A stretch of 11,183 nt of DNA, taken from NCBI GenBank assembly GCA_913043075.1, contig CAJWLI010000029.1, forward strand, positions 1 through 11,183, read 5' to 3'. The notes beneath the pieces were generated by a model that was given only the letters and a program-made list of their open reading frames with translations, was not told where the DNA came from and searched no databases. The DNA is from an uncultured Gammaproteobacteria bacterium (lineage in GTDB: Bacteria; Pseudomonadota; Gammaproteobacteria; Pseudomonadales; Azotimanducaceae). Both the position numbers and the translations under genes were made by a program. Shown piece after piece: positions 1-6,829 of the stretch (positions within the stretch are counted from its first letter, which is position 1; every line of letters begins with the position of its first letter).

Positions 1-1
1 T

Positions 2-247
2 GACCATGAAGCGGAGCATCAACATGAGGACGAGCATGCTCACGAACACGAAACCGAAACGAGCCACGCAGATATCATTGCTCGTTATAGCTTCTCTTGT
101 GAAAACAATAGCGATTTAAGCTACATTGAAATAAATTTTTTCCGTTTGTTCTCAGGATTAGAAAAAGTTAAAGCGCTTTGGGTTGGTGAAACAGGGCAAG
201 GTGCTATGCAACTTACCGCGTCAAACAGACGCCTAGATCTGAATTAG
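2..247 (+). CDS. DUF2796 (ZrgA-like) His-rich metal-binding protein, C-terminal part
   Basis: This is the last 81 codons of a gene that begins left of the window; the frame is open from base 2 to the TAG at 245-247. The visible part opens with a low-complexity His/Glu/Asp tract (about residues 1-24, with repeated HEDEH and HAHEHE units). A conserved C-terminal module follows, with ARYSFSC, INFFRLFSGLEKVKALWV and a GQGAMQLTASNRRLDL end. That combination is typical of DUF2796 proteins, periplasmic and often zinc-related, such as ZrgA of the Vibrio ZrgABCDE system. The His-rich tract is a plausible Zn(II)-binding or buffering loop. The signal peptide expected for the family lies outside the window. 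The neighbouring ABC ATPase/permease pair and DUF3299 lipoprotein are its usual companions, which supports the call. The metal specificity is inferred, not shown. Confidence 0.82.
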   Translation, partial: DHEAEHQHEDEHAHEHETETSHADIIARYSFSCENNSDLSYIEINFFRLFSGLEKVKALWVGETGQGAMQLTASNRRLDLN

Positions 248-270
248 ACATATAAGCTCAGCGCAGTTTG

Positions 271-319
271 AAAAAATTTGGCGGGAAAAGTCTTACAAAA
301 AAAGCTAGGAAGCCAAATT
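271..319 (-). terminator. possible terminator of the DUF3299 gene (long-loop inverted repeat plus T tract)
   Basis: AATTTGGC at 275-282 pairs perfectly with GCCAAATT at 312-319, an 8-bp inverted repeat with a 29-nt loop. Read on the minus strand, downstream of the DUF3299 stop at 342-344, the second arm runs directly into six T residues (complement of 271-276). That is the layout of an intrinsic terminator. The loop is long and the stem AT-rich, so strength is uncertain. On the + strand there is no T tract after the stem, so it would not obviously end the DUF2796 transcript. Confidence 0.35.
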
Positions 320-341
320 GGATCCATTGATGCAATATGAA

Positions 342-1067
342 CTAAATGTAGGGCTCAAAGATGTGCATATCCATTGAATACGCAGACCTTCCTAAATTAT
401 TTTCAGTCATAGAAACTTTAAGCATCCCGGAAACCCAGATAGGATCGTAAAGAGCATCCATCTCAAGCCCTGTCGAGTAATTCACTAAAATAATCTGATT
501 AGGTGGAGGTGGCGGCATGTGAATACAGGCGCCGAAGTATGGAACCAAAAAAAATTGTGTGATGACTTGATTGTCATCGAATTCGAGCGGCACAACAAAT
601 CCTGGAACTCGGACGGCTTGACCGTCAATTTCTTTTCTGACATTTACTGAGTTAAGCGCTTGCTGATACATGTCATCAGCGGCCAGTGTTCCAGCACCGC
701 CGCTAGATTTGCCAAGCACATCTTGATCGGAACCTTCGACAATATCATTTAAGTATTCAGGCGGGTTCAAGAGAATTTCCAATTCCTCTTTTGGAATAAG
801 ATCATCCCAACCAATAGATGAGTACCCAAGTTCCGTCTCCTCATTATCGAAGACTTCACTCGAGCCGCTAGTTTCAGGTTTCTCGACTGAAATTCCAGGA
901 ACAAACCCCTCGTGGGGTTTTACGGAAGCGACTTCATTGCCCTTTTCTGCCCCGCAGGCCGATAAAAAAATTCCCGTCGCTAACGTTAAAGCTTTTAGAT
1001 CGATTTTGGTGTTCAACTTCCTTCGCCGAATTGAAAATTGAGCTACTCGTTTAAAACAGTATATCAT
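342..1067 (-). CDS. DUF3299 family lipoprotein
   Basis: This is a 241-residue protein with an N-terminal export signal and a lipobox (LSAC, Cys at about residue 38), so it is probably a lipoprotein facing the periplasm. After a low-complexity acidic linker come the family landmarks: GWDDLIPKEELE, then VRVPGFVVPLEF, FFLVPYFGACIHMPPPPPNQ and WVSGMLKV. The GACIH-PPPPPNQ block is diagnostic of DUF3299, whose function is unknown. The proteins are commonly encoded beside DUF2796 and MacB/LolD-like ABC genes. Here the gene is antiparallel to those partners and starts only 39 bp from the divergent ABC ATPase start. The ATG at 1065-1067 is the only ATG ahead of the signal; it has a weak Shine-Dalgarno and gives a rather long basic leader. 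A TTG nearer the hydrophobic stretch (Leu at about residue 18) is an alternative but has poor ribosome-site spacing. Confidence 0.88.
   Translation of the reverse strand: MIYCFKRVAQFSIRRRKLNTKIDLKALTLATGIFLSACGAEKGNEVASVKPHEGFVPGISVEKPETSGSSEVFDNEETELGYSSIGWDDLIPKEELEILLNPPEYLNDIVEGSDQDVLGKSSGGAGTLAADDMYQQALNSVNVRKEIDGQAVRVPGFVVPLEFDDNQVITQFFLVPYFGACIHMPPPPPNQIILVNYSTGLEMDALYDPIWVSGMLKVSMTENNLGRSAYSMDMHIFEPYI
1038..1067 (+). promoter_or_regulatory. candidate sigma-70 promoter for the ABC ATPase/permease operon
   Basis: TTGAGC (1038-1043) and TATCAT (1062-1067) lie 18 bp apart and match the -35 and -10 consensus at 4/6 and 5/6 positions. Transcription would begin near 1074, about 33 nt before the ATPase ATG. 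The element lies inside the first codons of the divergent DUF3299 gene, so the two genes would compete for the same DNA. I saw no convincing Zur-type palindrome here. The call rests on pattern matching alone. Confidence 0.3.
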
Positions 1068-1106
1068 ATTAAAGTCACTAGTCTTTTAAGGCTGATCTTT
1101 AAAAAA

Positions 1107-1784
1107 ATGACAGTAAACATCGAAAACCTGCGTTATGCCTACGATAAAAAAGGCAACGAAACTTTACTAGATATCCCCCGATGGAATATTGCTAAAGGAG
1201 AAAAAGTGCTTTTGCACGGGCCATCGGGTGGAGGGAAGTCAACTCTTCTAAACCTAATTAGTGGCATCCTCCGGTCTTCTGAAGGCAAGCTAGAGGTAAT
1301 GGGAGAGCGCTTAGATAAAATGAACGAACGAGAACGAGACCGGTTTCGAGCGAACAACGTAGGCTATGTTTTTCAAAGCTTCAACCTTTTCCCTTTTTTG
1401 AACGCCTATGAGAATGTAGATCTATCGCTTTATTTCTCCCAAGATGCCAAGCCCAAAGGATCTAAGCAAGAAATAGAAAATCTCCTCAGTGAACTGAACC
1501 TCAGCAAATCAGACTGCGCCAAGCCTATAAGAAAATTGAGCATAGGGCAGCAACAAAGAGTTGCTATAGCAAGATCTCTTATTAAGAAGCCGGGACTCCT
1601 GATAGCGGACGAACCCACCTCGTCTCTCGATGAAGAAAACAGGAATCAATTTATGTCAGTGCTGTTAGATCTCATTAATGAGCAAGACACGACGCTGCTC
1701 TTTGTCAGCCACGACCTATCTCTGCGCCCGCATTTTAATCGAGCCGAAGCATTGGCTGGTATAAATCAGGGAAAAACAAACTGA
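1107..1784 (+). CDS. ABC transporter ATP-binding protein, LolD/MacB type
   Basis: This is a 225-residue nucleotide-binding subunit, the usual length for LolD-like ATPases. It should sit on the cytoplasmic face and power the adjacent FtsX-type permease. Visible motifs are Walker A GPSGGGKST (38-46), the Q-loop around Q90 in YVFQSFNLFP, the signature LSIGQQQR (144-151), Walker B LLIADEP (164-170), the D-loop SSLD, and the switch His H202 in VSHD. The signature reads LSIGQ rather than canonical LSGGQ, a tolerated variant in this group. The open frame extends upstream to a TTG at 1038, but that extra stretch is unlike the family and overlaps the divergent gene, so I chose the ATG at 1107. It precedes the typical opening MTVNIENLRYAY; its Shine-Dalgarno is weak. 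The stop overlaps the permease start (TGATG), so translation is probably coupled. A MacB-type mechanotransmission role is possible; the substrate is unknown. Confidence 0.92.
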   Translation: MTVNIENLRYAYDKKGNETLLDIPRWNIAKGEKVLLHGPSGGGKSTLLNLISGILRSSEGKLEVMGERLDKMNERERDRFRANNVGYVFQSFNLFPFLNAYENVDLSLYFSQDAKPKGSKQEIENLLSELNLSKSDCAKPIRKLSIGQQQRVAIARSLIKKPGLLIADEPTSSLDEENRNQFMSVLLDLINEQDTTLLFVSHDLSLRPHFNRAEALAGINQGKTN

Positions 1785-3022
1785 TGGTTTTCCTCGGGCT
1801 CGCTTTCAAAAGCCTCATTAGTCGTCGAGGATCAGTTGTCTTGACGTGTTTAGCAATGACCGTAAGTATCTTTGTAATATTGGGGGTAGAGCATATTCGG
1901 ACCCAAGCCAAAGAAAGCTTTTACAACACCGTCTCAGGTGCAGACCTTATTGTCGGAGCCAGGACTGGCTCGGCAAACCTTCTCCTGTATTCGGTTTTTA
2001 GAATAGGTTCGGCAACTAACAATGTATCTTGGGAATCGTATTCGGATATTACTGCAGATGACAGAGTTAAATGGGCAATTCCGATCTCATTGGGAGACAG
2101 CCACAAGGGATATCGTGTCATGGGAACCACCCTCAGCTATTTTGAGCACTATAGTTATGGGAAAAAAAGAAATCTGAAATTTGCAAACGGGAAACCTTTC
2201 CATGATCTTTTCGATGTGGTTTTAGGTTCTCAAGTGGCAAAAAATCTTGGCTATGGCATTGGTGATCAGATAACGCTAGCTCACGGGATTGGAAAAACCA
2301 GCTTCAGCATGCATGATGACAAACCATTTCGAATCTCTGGGATCCTTGCTCCGACCGGAACGCCTGTTGATCAAACTCTCCATGTAAGCCTTCAGGGCAT
2401 TGAAGCTATTCACCTAGACTGGCAACCGGGATCTCGAAAGTCGGGGCCGGAAGTGAACTCGCTTGTGCAAGAAGATCTCGCTATAAAAAGTGTTACAGCT
2501 TTTATCCTAGGACTAAAATCCAGGATGACTACCTTCGAGGTGCAAAGAGAAATAAATGAATTCTCCCAAGAGCCGCTATTGGCGATCCTCCCGGGTGTTG
2601 CGTTAGCTGAGCTTTGGGAGATGATCAATATTTTAGAGGGTGTTCTTCAGCTCATCTCCTATCTGATATTGTTCTCAGCATTGCTGGGTCTTGCAGCGAT
2701 GCTCTTAGCATCTATGAGAGAGCGGGAGCAAGAGATCAAGCTATTTAGAGCAATTGGAGCGTCACCGGGCTTTCTATTCGTTTTGATTCAGTTAGAGGCG
2801 CTTATCATCTGCGGCTTTAGTATCCTAATTGGATCCGCGTGTTTACTGCTATGTCTTGGTGCGACAAAAGAGAAGCTTTCCGCCAACTTTGGTCTTTACG
2901 TCGAAGCAAACATTTTCTCAACGAATAGCGTTCTCTTGTTATCTCTAGTGGTAATCGCAACCGTTGCAGTTGCCTCAATTCCATCATTGGGTGCATACAA
3001 GCAAGCGCGCTCAGTTACATAG
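1784..3022 (+). CDS. FtsX/MacB-type ABC transporter permease
   Basis: This 412-residue inner-membrane protein partners the ATPase immediately upstream; the two share one base (TGATG). The topology is classic FtsX/MacB. There is one N-terminal transmembrane helix (about 16-36), a large periplasmic domain (about 40-280) containing DLIVGARTG near residue 53, then three transmembrane helices at about 288-311, 330-358 and 381-399. The cytoplasmic MREREQEIKLFRAIGAS stretch after the second helix is the conserved coupling region that contacts the ATPase. The DLIVGA-type sequence is characteristic of the permease group found with DUF2796 and DUF3299 genes. Such pairs usually do not move solute through a channel; they use ATP to pull on periplasmic or envelope partners. 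The DUF2796 protein and DUF3299 lipoprotein are the obvious candidates here, by inference. The terminal SIPSLGAYKQARSVT tail resembles those of other FtsX-family permeases. Confidence 0.9.
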   Translation: MVFLGLAFKSLISRRGSVVLTCLAMTVSIFVILGVEHIRTQAKESFYNTVSGADLIVGARTGSANLLLYSVFRIGSATNNVSWESYSDITADDRVKWAIPISLGDSHKGYRVMGTTLSYFEHYSYGKKRNLKFANGKPFHDLFDVVLGSQVAKNLGYGIGDQITLAHGIGKTSFSMHDDKPFRISGILAPTGTPVDQTLHVSLQGIEAIHLDWQPGSRKSGPEVNSLVQEDLAIKSVTAFILGLKSRMTTFEVQREINEFSQEPLLAILPGVALAELWEMINILEGVLQLISYLILFSALLGLAAMLLASMREREQEIKLFRAIGASPGFLFVLIQLEALIICGFSILIGSACLLLCLGATKEKLSANFGLYVEANIFSTNSVLLLSLVVIATVAVASIPSLGAYKQARSVT

Positions 3023-3074
3023 AGATCTATTGTTTTTTTGCGGTCTCGGTCGACTTACCTTGATCTGGCGCCCA

Positions 3075-3091
3075 TATCAGCGGGGCTGATA
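3075..3091. terminator. perfect hairpin in the convergent gap between permease and 2OG oxygenase genes
   Basis: TATCAGC (3075-3081), a GGG loop and GCTGATA (3085-3091) form a perfect 7-bp stem with a 3-nt loop. It is centred in the 80-bp space between two converging stop codons. The position suggests a bidirectional transcription end or an RNA 3'-end stabiliser. No T tract follows on either strand, so a strong intrinsic terminator is not proven. Confidence 0.35.
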
Positions 3092-3102
3092 CCTTCCGAC
3101 GA

Positions 3103-3828
3103 CTACAGCCTTGGATTATTGTAAAAAGCTTTATTGACTTTCGATTGATAGAGCCTAAGAAATGGATTAAGTGTCATTCGAGGCCAGTCAGAAAAAAGAA
3201 GGCTTATTACGATTCGTTCTTCACCATCAAGCATAGGCCGAACCCGATGCCTAATATGATCACCTCTAAAAAGTACCAAGGAGTTCGTCAATTCTTTCTT
3301 CGGAAACGGGGCCACAGAACCATTTTGCTCTAATTCTAACTTCGCGGAATCTTCGCCCGTTTTCTCTACCAGTGTAATAATACCGGCCCAACGTTCTCCC
3401 AAATAAATGCTCCCGTCCACGTGCCAGTCGATACCATCCCCACCGTCAACTCCTTTATAAAGTAAAAGACTAATCCGATTAGTATCCTTAACTGATACAT
3501 ACTCGAGGGACGGAATGCCCGTCGCTTCCTGGACTCTCGACTTAAAATCGCTTGAATTCAAATAATCTAACCACTCCCCTTTGATGAACTCCTTTAATTC
3601 ATGCCCCCCAATAGCAAAACCTCGCCGCCACTCATTATCACCTCGAACCCAACAGCTTTTTAGCTGGCCTAGCTCTGCGAGCAGCTCCTTTAACATAGAG
3701 TCAGCAAAGACGTTGGGCACAACGTGAAACGTTTGCGCAATGGGATCGACGACCCCACGCTTATTCATCTTATTGTGCAGATAAAGGCGCCATTCCGCTT
3801 TTAGAAGCCTTCCGAAAGATTGAATCAT
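3103..3828 (-). CDS. 2-oxoglutarate/Fe(II)-dependent oxygenase (prolyl-4-hydroxylase-like fold)
   Basis: This 241-residue putative cytoplasmic oxygenase is the last gene of the minus-strand cluster. The double-stranded beta-helix signature is complete: the iron ligands are H136 and D138 in DWHVDGSIYLGERW and H194 in DHIRHRVRP, and R205 in GEERIVIS is placed to bind the 2-oxoglutarate C5 carboxylate. Because the Asp of H-x-D is present, it should hydroxylate, desaturate or demethylate; 2OG halogenases replace that Asp with Gly or Ala. The N-terminal half, with FHVVPNVF at 34-41, resembles P4H-like 2OG enzymes, but I cannot name a substrate. It begins 15 nt after the Rieske oxygenase stop, so co-transcription is very likely. 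The start is uncertain: the ATG at 3828 has a weak ribosome site, and a second ATG (M21, MNKRGVVDP) would give a 221-residue protein. The next gene, the ABC permease, converges from the + strand. Confidence 0.8.
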   Translation of the reverse strand: MIQSFGRLLKAEWRLYLHNKMNKRGVVDPIAQTFHVVPNVFADSMLKELLAELGQLKSCWVRGDNEWRRGFAIGGHELKEFIKGEWLDYLNSSDFKSRVQEATGIPSLEYVSVKDTNRISLLLYKGVDGGDGIDWHVDGSIYLGERWAGIITLVEKTGEDSAKLELEQNGSVAPFPKKELTNSLVLFRGDHIRHRVRPMLDGEERIVISLLFSDWPRMTLNPFLRLYQSKVNKAFYNNPRL

Positions 3829-3843
3829 AGAATTGAACCAGTC

Positions 3844-5178
3844 TTAGCGACCGATATATTTTTCCCACCAATGATGAAAATTTCTTATTCTAATCTCATG
3901 ATTAGATATCCAAAGCCCTCTCATACCTCTTGAGTGAAGACCCTCCTGCACCCCCTGGAGGCATGACGCATCTTGATCTAAAAGCAAACCGGATGATCTG
4001 TCCCCGTGACGATAAAACGAATGTTCCGGCCGACCCTCTAGCACTTGATCTCCTAATTCAACAAAAAGATCAACCGCTCCAGCGTTTGAATCAGCTTTCG
4101 TCTCTCCTTTCGGAACACGATTGAAAATCATGCGATCAAAGTACATCTTATCGGTATCCGTTGGATGAGGTCGATGTCTGAACATCCACATTTGCTCGCC
4201 AAAGAGATTAAATGTTATGTTCGGAAAGACGTTGTAATGGTAATCGGCCGTCAGTTGATCGTCGGTTAGTTGAGAGAAATCAAGGCCAGTCTCCTCTGAC
4301 ATTTTTCGTTTATGGGAAGCAACCGCACTTCTTAAAGTGGTCACATCACCTTTAAAATCCTGAACAGGAAAACCCTCGGATTTTAGGTAGTCATTCATTA
4401 CCTCGTTTAAAGACTTAGTCTCATCAATCTTTCTGGGACTAGGAATATACATGGGCGCAATAAAACGCGAGTGCCGGCCATAAACATCCATCTGTACGTT
4501 AACGTCATCAGCAATAAATTCTGATTCCGGATGAACCCCGCGCACATGATAAGTCTCTGAGAAGATATCCACTGAGGTTTTCCAGTTGCAGTTCCATTCG
4601 ATGGTCTCATCAGAAACTAAGACCATTTCCTCAAACTCATAGGGGGCTAAATGCTTTGGAACCACGCCGAGATATTCTTCTAGAGGCTCAATGTCGGGAT
4701 CCATTGAAATCCAAACAAAACCTCCCCAGGTATCGCATTTGACAGACACCAGACCGAGTTCAGACGCTGGGGTGCCCTGGGGAAAATCATCGGCTTCGGG
4801 CACGTAGCGGAGCGAACCATCCAGATTCCAAGACCATCTGTGAAAAGCGCAGGTAAGTTGCGTTGCATGCCCGCAACCGACTGGTTTCAAACGGTTCCCT
4901 CTGTGCTGACAAACATTATAAAAGGCTCGAAGGCCACCATCCGCTGCTCTAGTGATAAGAAAAGATTCCCTGAGATTCTCAAAAACAAAGTAACTCCCAG
5001 TTTCTTGTAAGTCGCTTTCTACGCCAGCAAGCAGCCAGGTCTTTGACCAGATCTTCTCGTCTTCTAAGCTTATATATTTTGGATCAGTGTAACGATCCAC
5101 GGGGATTCTATTCGTGCCCAGCTCAGGCACTGGCGCCTTATCTGTGGGCGTATATTCAAACCTTACATTATCATTCAA
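3844..5178 (-). CDS. Rieske non-heme iron ring-hydroxylating oxygenase, alpha subunit
   Basis: This 444-residue protein (469 if the upstream TTG at 5253 is used) has both domains of a Rieske oxygenase catalytic subunit. In 444-residue numbering the [2Fe-2S] ligands are C90-x-H92 and C110-x2-H113 (NVCQHRGN and CAFHRW). The mononuclear iron site shows H211 and H216 in SETYHVRGVHPE and a likely third ligand D403 in LDQDASCLQGVQEGL. The residue equivalent to the usual bridging Asp is Glu (E208). It should catalyse O2-dependent hydroxylation or dealkylation with electrons from a separate reductase, which is not encoded here. No ATG opens the frame. I chose the TTG at 5176-5178 because an AAGGAT Shine-Dalgarno sits 6 nt upstream and conserved sequence (ELGTNRIPVDRYT) begins soon after. 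TTG at 5251-5253 abuts the preceding stop but lacks a ribosome site. The substrate is unknown. Confidence 0.9.
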   Translation of the reverse strand: MNDNVRFEYTPTDKAPVPELGTNRIPVDRYTDPKYISLEDEKIWSKTWLLAGVESDLQETGSYFVFENLRESFLITRAADGGLRAFYNVCQHRGNRLKPVGCGHATQLTCAFHRWSWNLDGSLRYVPEADDFPQGTPASELGLVSVKCDTWGGFVWISMDPDIEPLEEYLGVVPKHLAPYEFEEMVLVSDETIEWNCNWKTSVDIFSETYHVRGVHPESEFIADDVNVQMDVYGRHSRFIAPMYIPSPRKIDETKSLNEVMNDYLKSEGFPVQDFKGDVTTLRSAVASHKRKMSEETGLDFSQLTDDQLTADYHYNVFPNITFNLFGEQMWMFRHRPHPTDTDKMYFDRMIFNRVPKGETKADSNAGAVDLFVELGDQVLEGRPEHSFYRHGDRSSGLLLDQDASCLQGVQEGLHSRGMRGLWISNHEIRIRNFHHWWEKYIGR

Positions 5179-5184
5179 AGGATT

Positions 5185-5190
5185 ATCCTT
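5185..5190 (-). promoter_or_regulatory. Shine-Dalgarno deciding the TTG start of the Rieske oxygenase
   Basis: On the minus strand AAGGAT lies 6 nt before a TTG at 5176-5178. The two other in-frame TTG codons further upstream have no comparable purine-rich site. This favours the shorter 444-residue product and leaves about 75 nt between the DUF2855 stop and this start. Confidence 0.45.
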
Positions 5191-5253
5191 TTTTACTTTA
5201 TCCTCGCTTAACGCAGAAGCCTTCAATAGGCATGCTTTTCTTATACAGGACAA

Positions 5254-6294
5254 CTAGGTTTTAACAATTATCCCTTCACTGGGAACTAAATCACCAGCGA
5301 CAAGGCGGCTGTATAATTTAGCAAAACTTTCTAACCCAGATATCTCTTTGACATTCATCCAATCTCGACTTTGCTTTCCTCTTCCTTTCATAAAAGCCTC
5401 AGTTCTTTGCTGGTAGCCTGCCCTGCCCCAATCACCTATTCGGTTTTGAATATGAGCAGGAGCAAAAAAGAACTCTGTCTTTTCTTTTGAGATCGGTTGA
5501 TCTGGAAAACCTTCACCGACATCAACCTGATCCCAATGGGTCATACCAACCGTGAGACACTTCATCAATTGATCTCCCAGTATGGTATTAAGAGAACCTA
5601 AAAGTTTCTTATTCCCTGACATATCCACAACGACGGAGCGGAGATCGAGATCCAGCTTGTCGATATCATCATAAGAAAGAACTTGATTATAACAACCTAA
5701 GTCTCTGACAAAACTGACGTTCTTCTGAGCTGTAAGACCAACAATCCTAGGAGGATTTTGTTCGTCTGCTAGACCTTGGGCAAGGCCTATACCCGTCTTG
5801 CTCGAAGCACTGACTACAATGACTTGCGTCGCTCCGTGATACGACCGCATTACAAGCGCATCACACAAACAAAAAGACGTAACATGCAACGGGAACAAAA
5901 GGGCTCTAATATCGTCCATGGCTGGATCATAGTTATCCTCGCCAGAGAGCCTAACGTAGTTGTTATAAACGGGAGGGAGCTCGATGCGGTGAGAACTTCC
6001 ATCAAAGAAGCCCTGATCCGTAACTTTAGAAGGTCTTAACGTCAAATAATCAGCGGCAGGGAAGTAACCGAAAATCCTCTCTCCAACCAAAAGTTTTGGA
6101 TCTCTGGAGTAAGTGATCTCGGCAAAGCCCCACATTGGAATGCAACCCCAATTCCCAGATTCATTATCTAGAGCAGGAAAAAATTTCCAATAACCAATCG
6201 CATCTCCTGCGACTCCGTAGGTTAAATTATTGGCCGTGAAAGCAAAACTTTGGATCTTTACAACGACATCATTTCCCTCAACAGGAGAATGCAT
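5254..6294 (-). CDS. DUF2855 family protein (MDR-like, putative oxidoreductase)
   Basis: The stated start is the only canonical codon (ATG at 6292-6294), giving 346 residues. The family landmarks are strong: FAFTANNLTYGVAGDAIGYW (17-36), WGFAEI, YFPAADYLTLRP, and the nucleotide-loop-like SASSKTGIGLAQGL (162-175), followed by VGLTAQKNVSF and LGCYNQVLSYDDI. DUF2855 proteins have the two-part layout of medium-chain dehydrogenases (GroES-like then Rossmann-like) but lack zinc ligands; their reaction is not established. The frame stays open upstream of the ATG and encodes KTDLRRTRIIENH, which looks like the family's normal N-terminus. The true start is therefore probably the ATT at 6352-6354 (366 residues), 10 nt after the preceding stop and 5 nt after AAGGGGG. 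The gene sits between the four-helix membrane protein and the Rieske oxygenase in a tight operon, suggesting it acts on a substrate or product of that oxygenase. Confidence 0.88.
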   Translation of the reverse strand: MHSPVEGNDVVVKIQSFAFTANNLTYGVAGDAIGYWKFFPALDNESGNWGCIPMWGFAEITYSRDPKLLVGERIFGYFPAADYLTLRPSKVTDQGFFDGSSHRIELPPVYNNYVRLSGEDNYDPAMDDIRALLFPLHVTSFCLCDALVMRSYHGATQVIVVSASSKTGIGLAQGLADEQNPPRIVGLTAQKNVSFVRDLGCYNQVLSYDDIDKLDLDLRSVVVDMSGNKKLLGSLNTILGDQLMKCLTVGMTHWDQVDVGEGFPDQPISKEKTEFFFAPAHIQNRIGDWGRAGYQQRTEAFMKGRGKQSRDWMNVKEISGLESFAKLYSRLVAGDLVPSEGIIVKT

Positions 6295-6359
6295 ATGGTT
6301 TTCTATTATCCGAGTCCGCCTTAAATCAGTTTTGAAGGTTTGAAATTGTTTAATGACCG

Positions 6360-6366
6360 CCCCCTT
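6360..6366 (-). promoter_or_regulatory. purine-rich ribosome site ahead of a putative ATT start of the DUF2855 gene
   Basis: On the minus strand AAGGGGG is followed after 5 nt by ATT at 6352-6354, in frame with the DUF2855 protein. It overlaps the stop codon of the upstream membrane-protein gene (TAA at 6365-6367). This is the spacing expected for translational coupling. It matters because no ATG, GTG or TTG exists between the upstream in-frame stop and the annotated ATG. Confidence 0.4.
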
Positions 6367-6829
6367 ATCGAGTACTTTTCAGCGAAAGAAAGAATAAAAC
6401 AACCAAAAGCCCAACGACAAGTGGTGCCATCGATACCCCAGGGGTCATGCCATTTGTGTATGTTTCCCGGGGCGCATTGCCGCTTGCCGAAATTATGTGG
6501 AAGGCCGTTCGAGCCATCCACTCAATAAGCCAGAATAGATACATTATCGGGATCAGAGCACGATAACGAAAAATTACTAACCAGCAGACAAGACAAAAAA
6601 TAAATTGAGCCAAACCCCACAAGGAGAAAAGCCGATAAAACAGAACCATTGGATCGGGTTGGCCCGAAATTAACGCAAAATTGGCGATTTCATGGAACGC
6701 GTATTCAGGAAAGAAGAAATGCGCGATAGATCGGCCTGTCATCAATACGGTAAAAAAAATAAACGCCCAAAGGCTTATCCGAGAACCTTTAAATTCGTTC
6801 TTGGCAACCATCGGAAAAAGCTTATTCAC
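6365..6829 (-). CDS. four-helix integral membrane protein of unknown function
   Basis: I do not recognise the family. The 154-residue product is strongly hydrophobic, with four predicted membrane segments at about 19-41, 62-86, 90-113 and 134-150. There is a basic N-terminus, a loop PEYAFHEIANFALISGQPDP between helices 1 and 2, and a polar loop SGNAPRETYTNGMTPG before helix 4. No catalytic motif or metal site is evident. It starts with GTG at 6827-6829, overlapping the end of the DUF1330-type gene by 8 nt; a GGAG lies 10 nt upstream inside that gene. An ATG six codons in is the alternative start. The overlap and the 10-nt gap to the probable DUF2855 start place it firmly in the operon. It could be a membrane partner of the anchored DUF1330-type protein or help a hydrophobic substrate cross the membrane; both ideas are speculation. 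Confidence 0.75.
   Translation of the reverse strand: MNKLFPMVAKNEFKGSRISLWAFIFFTVLMTGRSIAHFFFPEYAFHEIANFALISGQPDPMVLFYRLFSLWGLAQFIFCLVCWLVIFRYRALIPIMYLFWLIEWMARTAFHIISASGNAPRETYTNGMTPGVSMAPLVVGLLVVLFFLSLKSTR

Noticed and set aside
1038..1106. TTG-initiated N-terminal extension of the ABC ATPase
   Set aside because: The extra 23 residues are unlike LolD-type proteins, and the region is needed for the divergent DUF3299 start. The ATG at 1107 gives the normal family length.
1040..1110. Possible Zur operator between the DUF3299 and ABC ATPase genes
   Set aside because: The AT-rich stretch around 1050-1075 has no two-fold symmetry resembling the gammaproteobacterial Zur site.
3103..3828. 2OG-dependent halogenase
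   Set aside because: The iron-binding motif is H-V-D with the Asp intact; the known halogenases of this fold replace it with Gly or Ala.
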